NCBI RefSeq assembly: GCF_026151205.1
Contig: NC_087072.1
Location: 21,728,103 to 21,792,102 of the forward strand
Reading direction: 5' to 3'
DNA: 64,000 bases
DNA from: Bolinopsis microptera
Taxonomy: Eukaryota; Ctenophora; Tentaculata; Lobata; Bolinopsidae
Below, in pieces: positions 1 to 10,342 of this stretch. Numbering within the stretch: position 1 is the stretch's first letter; the number at the start of each line of letters is the position of its first letter. The notes beneath the pieces are model-generated. The model did no database searches. It was not told where the DNA came from and was given only the letters and a program-made list of their open reading frames with translations. Made by a program: the position numbers and the translations under genes.

Positions 1-2251
1 CCAAATAGAAACCATAAACTGGCTTGAAGAATTCCAGCAATAGGAAATGGGATGTTGATAGAGGAATCTATAGTTACAAAATGTCAAGACAAAGCAGTTC
101 ACGGATAAGGAAGCATTTCAGATGCTGTATATTTAGATAACCACGACCATTCCTGGCTCGAACTACTAAATATCAATTAACAACTTGATAGAGGAATCTA
201 CTTAATTTGACATTTGACAACAACACACAAGATCAATCCTTTGTCGCTATGATCTGCTTTGCAAAGTTATTACTTTTTACCTTTATTGGGGGGGGGGGGG
301 GGGGGGGTCGAAGAAAATCCCATCATTCCAGAAACTTTAACTTTGAATAAAACACTTATAAATTATTTAAATACTTGGCTTATCTCCAACTAGGAGGGTT
401 CCAGGAAAGAATATGTAGTAGAGTAGTAACAATGCCTGTAAGATACGGGAAGGATCGCTGGTTGCTAAATTTAGATATGATTAGATCCCCAAGGAACTTT
501 AGAACGATTTTCAGAATATGTATGGAGTTTTTCGGCTCCAATAACTTTTAGATACCAACCACTTGCACTTATACTGAGCCTTGCTGGAGCATTACGATAG
601 AAACATATTTCTGTATAAAACAAATTAAATCTATTCGCTTATTTATATTAGTCGAAATAAGGGCGAGATCAATTACATAGTTTTAGAAGGCGCACTCAAT
701 GAGAAAGGTTAACGAACCTACTTAGTAAGCGATATCATCTTGTTATTTATATTATTCAAGCCCTGCTAGCTGACTCTATACACTTTTAAGTTAAATAAAG
801 AAGAATTTTAATCGAATTTACAAGAATTTACAGATTATTACAGATTATTATAATTAATTAAATGATCAAGGTTTAAGGAATTCAGTTGCTATGGCTTAAA
901 TTACTGTTCGAGGCGAATTTTCTAAGCGAATGTGTAATTAATTGATAAAATCACAATTGTTTTAGAAAGAAAATTGATTTGATTTTGGCGGAATTTTTCT
1001 ATAAAATCGACTTCTACTCACTTTCGTTGTTCAAGCCATCTCCATTTAATCCTAAAAACGAAAGTCTGAGCACGACGTGTCTATCATATTACATATTATT
1101 ATTTATAATGCAAATAACACAAAGTTATTAGTTACATTCCACTACTCCACTAGTCATCAGCCATACGTACAAAATATATCTGAATAACTTATGCTATAAG
1201 TAACATAAGGGACTATGACTTGATAAGAAGGACAGCTTTTATTTGGTTGCAATATTTTAATAGTTTTTACTTAAACTTACTGTTCCTAAAGTTTAACCGA
1301 GCAATTTACTGACGGTACTATATTGAAAGTGTAGAATTTACTGATCATACTAAAGAATTTATGAAAGTAAATAATCAAACTTATGCTTTTAGTTAACTCA
1401 ATCCGCGGCTACCAATCATTCCTTGTTCACTCTATATTATAGTGCTTAAAGAAAATATGTGAGATCGATTATTTGCAGCTGATGATGTTTAAAAAAATAC
1501 TTTCTCACGATAAAATATGAAACTAAGAACTTGTCTTGTGAGGTTCATCTAAAAATAGACCTTTTAGGGGAATACGAATCATGGAATTTGGAAATGTGCC
1601 AGGGAGATAATATTACAACATAAATTATTATTATTATGAATTTTTTAAATGCAAAATACAATCAAGTTCAGAAATCATTTACATTAAACACCGACGACTA
1701 AGATTCCGAAGAAAATGTTGCATTTTATTTTACCTCCTCTATCAACTATTATTCCACAGTTAAGTCGTAAAGAACAGCTTATTTTAAACTTAAAATGGGG
1801 TTTCTGAGGCACCACAAGTGTCCAGAAACCAGGGAAAATGAACAGCTTTAAAGAAAAATTACAAATGAGGCGTTAGAAGAATAATTTCTGGAAAAAGTTC
1901 TAAATGTTTACAAAAGCGAAAAGTAGTCACTAGTTTTCTGTTAAATAGTTAAATCTGGAGTTAAAAGGTAATTCGTAATACGAATTTAACTTTCAGCATA
2001 CAATAAGGACTAAGGACAGAGCTTTAAAACCTCTAACAGTGGAGCTAATCAAACCTTTATCTAGATGCTGATGAAAATACTGATGATATAATGACTTTAA
2101 CGAAGAACTTAACATCTCGTTTGTTGTTTAATCTGCTTTGCAACATTTAAATGTTAACTAATAATTATCAAGATAATCTGTATTATAAGCCACTTTGTGT
2201 GTAGCGGATTGAAGTCCACAACACACTAGGTTTTTGCTAAACGAGACTCAC
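1..2251. other. AT-rich stretch, no exon recognised
   Basis: This stretch lies downstream of the last exon I can define in the tolloid-like gene, which is on the minus strand. Further CUB or EGF exons would be expected here or beyond position 1, but I found no phase-1 acceptor followed by a recognisable CUB or EGF motif. A short direct repeat (TTGATAGAGGAATCTA) occurs near 54 and 185. The remainder is simple AT-rich sequence. Confidence 0.5.
288..307. repeat. poly-G tract
   Basis: An uninterrupted run of about 20 G. It is one of several long G/C homopolymers in the window; others lie near 20050, 37297, 50097 and 53717. Confidence 0.9.
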
Positions 2252-2411
2252 CGACAGCGACGAAGTGAGCGAAGAATCCCTGCTTACTGACACTGGAGTC
2301 AGAGAGGAACTTTACCCAGAGGTTGGGTCCGGTACTGGTGAAGTTGTTTGGAGGTAGATTACCACAGAACCTGCCTAAAAGAGGGGATGTGGGCAGGTCC
2401 CCATCTCGTAC
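2252..2411 (-). CDS. tolloid-like exon 8: second part of CUB domain
   Basis: This exon has no start codon of its own. It runs from acceptor ACTAACTCCAG to donor GCTGTCG|GTGAGT (phase 0 to 1, 160 nt). It encodes [20 protein letters not shown], then the CUB end with [17 protein letters not shown]. Joined to exon 7 it gives SLE-VRDG, the canonical CUB junction (BMP1: YVEVRDG). The last C of the CUB and GFxAxF are present. Confidence 0.87.
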
Positions 2412-5400
2412 CTGGAGTTAGTGAGGTTAAATGAGGGTAAGTGAGGCAAAATAAGTGTGGTATAGATTTTTGAGATTTTTTTATAGATTTTTGAGAAAAA
2501 TTGAAATACGATGAAAAAACATTATTTTCATCTTGGAGCAGTTTATAAATAGGGTCTCTATAATGCTGTTACACTCAAAATGAAGCCTATATAAATAGAT
2601 TATGTCAGTTTCTTTTGTGTAAGTAACAGTGAATAGCGGTATATTCACGTTATTCAGTCAAGATGTAAGGAGATTGCAGTGCTAGGTAAAAATGATCATC
2701 AAATCATTGGAGATCATGATTCGTGATATAGCAACAGAATCGCCACCTAGATAAAATTACGGTAATGCCGTTAAAGACGAAAATGTTGGGTTCGTGCCAT
2801 GCCAAAAATTGTAGACAACCTATTAAATTTCGCAAACTAATCGAAACGGAGCTTTTTAACTTTCTTCCTAAAATAGCAATGTGATAGGTTTAATACTATG
2901 CTTTTTTGCAGAACAAAGACGAGTACGATTAGATAAACAAGGTAAATTAGATGATATGCGGTGTGTGATACTCTGGTAATTACAACTCAGAGCCCTCTCT
3001 TATCAGTTAACGGTAAACAATATAAAGTCCGAGTAATTTCTAATTAAATTTCTGTAAAAACGTAACTCTGGGAGTCTATGTGCTAGTCTAGTCACTTTGA
3101 TTGTTATGCACCTTCAGAGTACATGACGTGATGTGATAGTGTAATGTAATAAGCCTGCAGCACTGCACTGTACATGCAGAAACCTGCAGCCCCTGTCTAA
3201 GTTAGTGCAGGACTGGCCAACAAATCAATAACCAGGACTAGCCAATCTAAATATTTACATATTTGTGGGGGCGCGGTAGGGTTTTATTGTACCTGACTTG
3301 GTATTTTACTATTGAAATTTACTCCCAACTTTTAATTTGAATAATTAATAAGGAACATTCGATAGCCTAGCAGATGAAAAATATTTGTCGAATACAATTT
3401 TTTTTAAACTATTCCCGTAAAAGGTGAGTCCTGTGAAGGTGAGTCTTGTGAAGGTGAGTCCTGTGAAAGGTGATTCCTGTGAAGGTGAGTCCGGTGAAAG
3501 TGAGTCCGGTGAAGGTGAGACACGTGAAAGGTGAGTCCTGTGAAGGTGAGACCTGTGAAGGTGAGTCCCGTGAAAGGTGAGTCCCGTGAAAGGTGAGTCC
3601 TGTGAAAGGTGAGCCCTGTGAAAGGTGAGTCCTGTGAAATATTAGTCCTGTGAAAGGTGAGTCCTGTGAAAGGTGAGTCCTGTAAAAGGTGAGTCCTGTG
3701 AAATATTAGTCCTGTGAAAGGTGAGTCCTGTGAAAGGTGAGCCCTGTGAAAGGTGAGTCCTGTGAAAGGTGAGTTCTGTGAAAGGTGAGCCCTGTGAAAG
3801 GTGAGTCCTGTGAAATATTAGTCCTGTGAAAGGCGAGTCCTGTGAAAGGTGAGTCCTGTAAAAGGTGAGTCCTGCTATAGTTATCTAAAAAAGCACCAAC
3901 CTCCAGAGAGTCGTAGGTGCAATCAGCGTGATGTTCAATATTGATAGTCTCGAAGTTAAGCCGTATAACTTGACCCTCAGTAGCGAATATTCGTGTGATA
4001 CAGTCAATCTTAGCGGGGTAGTTTTCAGGATAGTTCATGCTGTGGAAACTTCCAGCACTTTCTGACGCGTTGTATGTCCAACTGCAGTCTTCCTCTGAAA
4101 ATAAATCACGTGAGGAGGATTGTAAACAAACATCCTCACTGGCGAGTGTAACTAGAGTTGTTACTAACGAGTAGTTTTAGCTCAGAATATACAATGCTTG
4201 TCGTGACAAATCTACACTCCAGCGGCAAACATATTACAATGTCCCTTACAGGGACTGTGTTCCTAGTGCCCAGTTGACTGTCTGGACTCTGGATAATGGT
4301 GGTGATATGAGTGAGGCTGAGCGTGCTTCTTATCCTTTTTTGGCACCGCTTTTACTGTTGAAAGGAAAATTGTAACAATTTCCGTTATTTCTCCTCCTTA
4401 GTCCTAAGAAAAAGTTCACCTGAATATTTCATGATTTCATATTTATTGATTAATCTGCGCAGACATTCCTCTAGCTGACTGCAAAGTAACAACTTTTGTT
4501 TCATAGTTTCTATATTTTGCTAGATGGATTCGATAAAACACGTACTGTTTTTTACAAACATTAATAAGCACGGATCAGTGCACTGACGTGACACTGTTGG
4601 AAGCAATATATACTGAAATACCTTTAACTAGATATAAAGTATAATATAATAATAATATTATGCACTTTTACCCCCTAAGTTCATTATACTAAGGACTGTA
4701 TACTGTATTTCCCTACAGTGAAACCTCCATATAACGGGCCTCTCGGGGAAACAAAAAGTGCAGGTATTAAAAAACCCGGTATGGAGAGGTTCATATGATC
4801 CCGTTTCCCATTAGTACAGTCCAATACATATTTTTGTCTGAAATAATTCGCAACAAAGCGATTTCAACGGAAACTGGTCTACAGAAAGTTCTCAAAATTT
4901 CCTACGTCAGCAAAATCCACAATTACCACTTTTTTACCACGGTCTACGAAAAATAAGAACAACTTTTTCTTTGACAACTTTAATTAGTAAAACAAATATC
5001 TGTAGCCTCCCAGTCTCAAATAACCTGTCAAGTTTCTCACAAAACCCTATAAGCCCTGTATAAGGATGTGATAACGTAGCTAACCTGCATCCTGCACACT
5101 TGTGCGCCATACTGTACGTGAGCACTGAGTACGTGAGTAAAAATTAACGATCATCAATTTGTCATATAATATGCCCATTAAATTTACTCATTTATATAAT
5201 ATATCGCCAATCGATAACTATTTCGTATTTACTAGCAACTGATAATCGACGCGATTAATTTTTCCCATTGAGTCTACTCTATAAAATTAAATTGTCTAGA
5301 AAATAAATTAAAGAGAGAGATGCGCCTGGCATTGGAAATTAACATAGTCTACACGATAAAAATAGTAAAGCCAGTACAGAAGCAAGATCGCGGAATAAAA

Positions 5401-8400
5401 AGCCGTATAAGAGCAAGTGTTAGGAATGAACCAGTATAAAGATTATGATAGCAACTGCAAGACCAATATCAGCAATGAACAGTTCTGACTAAATATAACC
5501 GAATAATACTCACGACACATGTAAAGTCGGTTAGCCTGCAGGATATCCAGAGGAGAGAGTCCCTTCCTCTGCCCTATCTCCACACCCTCTTTAAGGGGCT
5601 TCAGTGTGGTGCTCTTGCCGTTGATACTGAAGAAGGTCTCTCCGTAGTGCATGATACTGTCGTAATCATACTCAACCCCGTAACTGTCTACCTCACTCTC
5701 ATTCCTCTTATCGAAATTATAGCTCACTGATTCCTGAAAATGGGGTTTGAGTTCTGGAAAACTGTCTTTCTCCAACTTCGACTTTTTGTTGATAGATAGA
5801 GGGAATAAAACAAAATTGAAGATTATACAAGATTTAGAAAAAAGAGCCGAAAACTCGACCTCAATATTTTAATATTAAGGTCCGAGCACAACCATGTTTA
5901 CTCAAAAACATTACAAATATGCTAAAACATACGATAATGTCGACTTACATGGTAATTAGGTATAACTTGTATATAATCGTCTCTGTCAGGTCTATTCTGT
6001 TCGTGCCAGAACCCTATGACGTGACCAAGTTCGTGGAGCAATATACCGTGAATCAAACACCCGTGGTCAAGGGCCATCTTCTGGGCGCCTCGTTTCTGTC
6101 TACCCACATATGAACAACACCTGAAATGTAACAGGAACTTTAGTGGAACTTCACTCTTTCTCTCTGGTTCTACCCACATATGAACAACACCTGAAATGTA
6201 ACAGGACTTTAGCGGAACCTCACTCTTTGCTTTTTTGGTTCCGCATACAAAGATACAAGGGAGAAGACAGATGTATTATCTGGGATTTGTATCTCGGATA
6301 CAAACAACCATCCGTTACCGCTGAGAATTGGAAATCGAAGCTTACTAAAATTTCAATAAATAGGGTTTAAGGGCATTACGTATTGGGCATCCGTATTGTT
6401 TCCTACTCCAGGGAGCCATAAATACATTCGGTACTTTTTTACTGTCCGAACCTCATACTATACAGTTTACTTCCTAAGTACTGGCGGGATATTGTACATA
6501 ATATACTGGATATTATGCAGTGTATGAGAGGAATACTAGGATATGTACATATTTGGAATATGTAATGTATTTAAGGTATGTAATTTAATGAGTAATTTAG
6601 TTTTACTTGCTCTCATCAGCAGACAATAATATTGAGTACGGTAAACCAGAACAATTCCACAGCGAGGTGTAAATTAAATTCCTTCTCAAATAATTGTATA
6701 ATCCTATAATTCTAGATATAGGACGCTAACGAAATCACCTCCATCATCACTAACAGGCTAACACAATTTACCCTACGATCCAGAAGTCTCCCGCTCACAA
6801 TGATTTAACACTTAAAACGATTTAAAACCCTTCTAATATAGGGAGACAGTAAGATTGAATCTTTGAAATGAGATTTATATTGCTACCTTTCAATCTGGTA
6901 AGTAAACATTTCTACATTTAAAATCAGGTACGTACCTACGACCTGACTTGATCTGAAGATAATCGTGTTCGGTTGTTCTGGGTATAAACCGTATACACGT
7001 ATTTTCAGCCCAAACTTGCATGGCACGTTGTAACAGGGCTACACTATGTTCTGAAGGGAAAAGAGATTTGGTAATTACTAATTTACACATACTTTACCAA
7101 TTTAATCGTCGATTCGTAGGGAGAATTCTTATCTTCTAAAAGTAGAAAAAACTGGCTGTATGTTCCACAACATATTCATTCATACTGATTTAATCAACAT
7201 TCTGTGGAAAAGATGATAATATTTTCTCCTATGTTATTTTTGAGACATGATCCACCAGTGAAAACAATGAACCATTCCCTGGAACGATTATTAAAGCATA
7301 TGTTAAAGACTAAGTTAAAGACGAATGTTTGATTCACTAAATTTATAAATTTATTACATCGGCTCCGGCTGCATATATTATGTTGAATCAATCTGGTTGC
7401 AATAGAAAAAAAACATATAATTACACTATTCATATCCTACCTTGGAAATCGTTATCTATAATGTAAGGTATGACATTATTAGGCCATATCCGGCTCCTAT
7501 CCTTTACCGCCGCCCTTTTCCGCCGAGATCTGCTTTCTAATACCTGCTCCTCATGGGATAGGATCTGGGGGAAGAGATTTGTCAAAATAAATCTTGGTAA
7601 AATGATCTTGAAAGAAAGTGTTGACATGGTAACACCGGATACCTAGGATCTGTGGAAAAACAAGTGTAGTCATGGTAACACGACATAACATCCGGGGATA
7701 AAACGTGTTGTCATGGTAACACGAGATAGGATCTGGGGGAGAAACACGCGTTGTCAATTGTCGTACTAGATAGTATCTGGGGATTAGGAAGCGTGTGGTG
7801 GGATCATGAGAGAACATTCGAGAGAGTCGAAGTCATTAATCATTATCAGGAATCAAAATAAGGTCCTGTGCACGGAATGTAGCGGGAGATATTATCTAGC
7901 GTGCGGAATGTGGGGCTGTCTGCAGAAGTGTCTCGCTGTGCTCCTGTCACAGAGGACTGGCACGGACACTCACTGGCAAATATGTGGCCCGTACTGCTTC
8001 CAACATATCAGGATTATAACACGTGAAGTGCATGTGAAGAGGGATATTTGTGGCGGTTTCAGGTGTAGGATATCCGGATGCAACTTATAGGTATTACATA
8101 TGATATTATAAGGTTAATCTTGTATTGGGCAATTATTGATACTTGAAGGGATTTCAGCTACTTAAATCAATAAGATCAATAACTTCAAATTATATAGCTT
8201 TATTTGTAACTTGCAAAAGTTATTAAATAATAAATATATTATTACCTTACTATAGTCGTCTGCAAACATAGGCTCACTGTCCACTACTGATGGTATTGCA
8301 ATGTCTCCCAACATATCTGAAACATTTTCAGTTCAACTTCAAGTAGAGATTCCTGGGATATGTAATACAAAAACGGCCAAAATTATAAAATAGTAAAACG

Positions 8401-10291
8401 CAGATCACCAATATTTACTAACGTATAATACAGACATTATTTTTTGTTTAAAGATAACATGAACATAACTTTAAGAAACATTAATATTATGATAAATCTG
8501 CATCTGTTATCTAAAATATCTTACAGTTATAAAATATTTTACAGCAGTACTATCTGATCATTAAGTTTTAGTATGTTATTGTAACAAAGGATAAGTACGG
8601 CACGTTTGTGGGGAATGTTAAAGAATTACAGCACTTCATTCCTATTTCCTAGTTAGGTCAAGGACAATTTGTTTGTACCTTGCAGGAATCGGAATGTTAC
8701 GAAAAATGACACACAAGTGTTATTAATTATAATGATATTACTGACTTATTAGCTTTTATGTGAGAGACACGGAATTTGATTCCCTTCGGACAGTAATGAA
8801 ATAAAGCGGGGGGAATGCAACGTCAATTAATGTCAATTAATGTCAATTAATGTCAATTAATGTCAATTAATGTCAATTAATGTCAATTAATGTCAATGTC
8901 AGTTTTGCAAAATTTTGGAATACTGACATTAATTGACACGATATTTTTCGACCAGAGATTATGTAGTTCTACCATATTGTTAGCACTTTAGAACGTTTAT
9001 ATCATCAATTTATTCACTACTATCACATATAGAAATGTGAAATGTGAAAAAAATTCAGATCATTAAACAATAAAACTAAAATAATACGGTTTCCCGAAAT
9101 TTAATTTTCTTAAATGGACGTGGCCATCCAAGGGCGTGGTTCTCAACATCATCAGAACTTAAAACCCACATTAAACGAAATGCCTTCATGACATTTATAT
9201 TTGAATAACGAATCTTAAACAGCTAACATTACTCCTTCATACTAAAAACGCCGATTCTAAATATTTTACCTGTATAAGAAACCAATAAAATATGGGCGTG
9301 GCCGGTGGGGACCGAAGATGGAAGAGTTGGAAGCTGAAATTTTTTTTGGTGGTCTTTGAACCTAAGGATCAACAGATAAGAACATACTCATAATTATTCA
9401 AGGACATTTTGTTTTTTTGAACCGGTCTAACTTACATAGACGTGAATATCTTGAATATTTATCGAATAATGATAATCTCAAATTTCAAGACATATTAATG
9501 TCAATTAATGTCAATTAATGTCAATAAATGTCAATTAATGTCAATTAATGTCAATTAATGTCAATTAATGTCAATTAATGTCAATGTCAGTTTGGGGTTT
9601 TTATGGAATACTGACATTAATTGACGTTGCATTCCCCCCAATAAAGCTATGGTACTGTTGATACAGAAGATATCCACAGTATATAAAGGATTTTCATTAA
9701 ATCAGTTAGGCAAGATTTATCATATTGACTGCCGTGACAATTCATAGCCAAACATTCTTTGGTTATCATTAACGACTCTTAATATATAATGCTCATAATT
9801 CAAGCTATTCTTTTCTTCAAAATTTCTTCCTGGTGTTTCTAATTTACTCGACGGGCCAATCCAATCCAAAATGTTCGTCACAGGTTTTTCTGTTAAGTCT
9901 TGTTCCCTCGCCATGGCCCCAGCGCCTACAAAGATCCTATTCCTGGTCGATTTATGGACAGTATCATTCACTTCTCATAGACTTAAATTAAACTGAGTGC
10001 GTTCACCGGCAAATCTATTACAAACTGAGATGACTTGCAGGCGGACTTATAGGCGGACAAAGTTATATCAATTTACGAATTATTGAATTAATAACTAAGA
10101 TTCAGGAAGGAATCTAGCAATTCTCGTGATTCATATATTAACAAATCAGACCGATAAACAAATAAAGTATAATACTCACATATATTCTCGAGATCGCACT
10201 GAGAGGCGGCTTGCGAAGCGGCGATGGATAGCAGCGCAGCTAGGAGAAGCAGTGACGCAACTACGTGAGGAGGCGAGGTAAAGAAGAGCAT
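2252..10291 (-). CDS. BMP1/tolloid-like astacin metalloprotease (gene-level, eight exons, 3' end not found)
   Basis: A secreted zinc endopeptidase gene. Joined exons (10291-10180, 8316-8246, 7564-7441, 7050-6936, 6120-5949, 5733-5514, 4094-3901, 2411-2252) keep frame across every junction (phases 1,0,1,2,0,1,0,1). In order they encode a signal peptide, a propeptide with MLGDI (the aspartate-switch GD), the basic site RSRRKR, an astacin domain with [19 protein letters not shown] and the Met-turn SIMHY, and a CUB domain split over two exons. The vicinal CC in CCSYVGR and the motif IWPNNVIPY match the tolloid/BMP1 branch better than other astacins. Family members process procollagen and chordin-like proteins; that role here is inferred. 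BMP1 has further CUB/EGF domains, so the gene probably continues past the window's left side. Intron sizes vary widely, and intron 1 carries a MITE. Confidence 0.88.
3419..3881. repeat. 16-bp minisatellite in tolloid-like intron 7
   Basis: About 30 tandem copies of a 15-16-bp unit, AAGGTGAGTCCTGTGA. A variant unit with AATATTAGTCCTGTGA recurs and suggests higher-order blocks. On the gene's sense strand the unit reads TTTCACAG|GACTCACC, which resembles a 3' splice site. The array starts about 20 bp downstream of the exon 7 donor. Because 16 is not a multiple of 3, read-through gives a 16-residue repeat until a stop at 3706. Confidence 0.93.
3901..4094 (-). CDS. tolloid-like exon 7: first part of CUB domain
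   Basis: Acceptor TTATTTTCAG, donor CTGGAG|GTTGGT (phase 1 to 0). It encodes a CUB start with [20 protein letters not shown], then [20 protein letters not shown] and CTYDSLE. The conserved NYP, C-x-x-x-I, and YDxLE pattern is visible. The exon ends in mid-domain and the 16-bp minisatellite begins about 20 bp beyond its donor. Confidence 0.85.
5514..5733 (-). CDS. tolloid-like exon 6: Met-turn and end of astacin domain
   Basis: Acceptor CCCATTTTCAG, donor TGTC|GTGAGT (phase 0 to 1). It encodes [14 protein letters not shown], where SxMHY is the Met-turn and the Tyr is the fifth zinc ligand or switch residue, and [21 protein letters not shown], which closes the catalytic domain as in BMP1 ([21 protein letters not shown]). 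Confidence 0.92.
5949..6120 (-). CDS. tolloid-like exon 5: zinc-binding motif
   Basis: Starts at CATTTCAG|G and ends TACCAT|GTAAGT (phase 2 to 0). It encodes CCSYVGRQ, then the catalytic [19 protein letters not shown], with the three zinc histidines and the catalytic Glu of astacins all present. The acceptor and exon start are duplicated 70 bp upstream (second copy at 6190); use of that copy would shift the frame and hit a stop. Confidence 0.92.
6099..6238. repeat. 70-bp tandem duplication of the exon 5 splice acceptor
   Basis: Two adjacent 70-bp copies, each containing CCTGTTACATTTCAG and the first exon bases (minus strand). The copies differ at a few sites. The downstream copy in transcription order joins the frame; the upstream copy would read [12 protein letters not shown] and then a stop. 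Confidence 0.9.
6936..7050 (-). CDS. tolloid-like exon 4: astacin domain N-terminal half
   Basis: Acceptor TTTTCCCTTCAG, donor CGTAG|GTACGT (phase 1 to 2). It encodes the helix [18 protein letters not shown] and the strand region up to DYLQIKSGR. This corresponds to the AVFRQAMRHWEKHTC segment of BMP1. Confidence 0.88.
7441..7564 (-). CDS. tolloid-like exon 3: furin site and mature N-terminus
   Basis: The exon starts after CTTCCCCCAG and ends CCAAG|GTAGGA (phase 0 to 1). It encodes [17 protein letters not shown], then the mature start [26 protein letters not shown] is a proprotein-convertase type site; human BMP1 has RSRR at the same place. The acceptor and its flank are repeated four more times upstream (see the 42-bp repeat at 7557-7800). 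Confidence 0.88.
7557..7800. repeat. 42-bp imperfect tandem repeat spanning the exon 3 acceptor
   Basis: Five imperfect units spaced 41-43 bp (the first interval is double) with the core GGATCTGGGGGA and TCATGGTAACAC. On the minus strand four of the five keep CAG|AT after a pyrimidine stretch, so the true exon 3 acceptor is one member of an acceptor array. Confidence 0.8.
8246..8316 (-). CDS. tolloid-like exon 2: propeptide with GD switch
   Basis: A 71-nt exon between acceptor TTTCAG|AT and donor AAG|GTAATA. It encodes [17 protein letters not shown] and ADDYSK. In BMP1 the propeptide has FLGDIAL at this place; the Asp of such GD motifs caps the zinc in astacin zymogens. A donor 5 nt upstream (A|GTAAGG) would break the frame with exon 3, so the later donor is chosen. 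Confidence 0.78.
8808..9639. mobile_element. non-autonomous TIR element (MITE), 832 bp, 8-bp TSD
   Basis: Perfect terminal inverted repeats of 28 bp beginning GGGGGGAATGCAACGTCAAT are flanked by the direct 8-bp duplication AATAAAGC (8800-8807 and 9640-9647). Each end carries a tandem array of TGTCAATTAA (about 7-10 copies, same orientation at both ends) followed by a GGAATACTGACATTAATTGA block. No coding capacity. The 8-bp TSD fits hAT-like transposition, but the termini are not the usual CAGTG. It sits in intron 1 of the tolloid-like gene. Confidence 0.88.
9720..9971 (-). CDS. isolated 83-codon ORF, unrecognised
   Basis: The composition looks protein-like ([28 protein letters not shown]) rather than simple AT sequence. 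No domain is recognised. It lies in intron 1 of the tolloid-like gene between the MITE and exon 1. Phases of exons 1 and 2 join directly, so it is not needed as an exon. It could be a fragment of an unidentified mobile element or chance. Confidence 0.2.
   Translation of the reverse strand: MNDTVHKSTRNRIFVGAGAMAREQDLTEKPVTNILDWIGPSSKLETPGRNFEEKNSLNYEHYILRVVNDNQRMFGYELSRQSI
10180..10291 (-). CDS. tolloid-like exon 1: signal peptide
   Basis: This exon encodes a hydrophobic leader ([19 protein letters not shown]) followed by SQCDLENI. It ends at the donor ATAT|GTGAGT in phase 1. I prefer the ATG at 10291, because A is at -3 and the leader then begins close to the N-terminus. An in-frame ATG at 10342 would add 17 residues in a poorer start context. 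The phase fits exon 2 directly. Confidence 0.75.
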
Positions 10292-10342
10292 TCTACTAGG
10301 GGGGAGAACGGTTGAAATGAGGTTGGAACATGACGTTAACAT

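Noticed and set aside
3706-3890. Coding continuation of the CUB exon into 16-residue repeats
   Set aside because: A donor (GAG|GTTGGT) ends the exon at 3901 and the next CUB exon at 2411 continues the domain in phase. The repeats are the intronic minisatellite.
7950-8010. Candidate extra propeptide exon on the minus strand ending CCA|GTGAGT
   Set aside because: No convincing acceptor, and exon 2 (donor at 8246) joins exon 3 directly in phase 0.
7806-8090. Plus-strand 94-codon frame opposite tolloid-like intron 2
   Set aside because: Cys-rich by chance appearance, no domain, and lies within an intron of a supported gene on the other strand.
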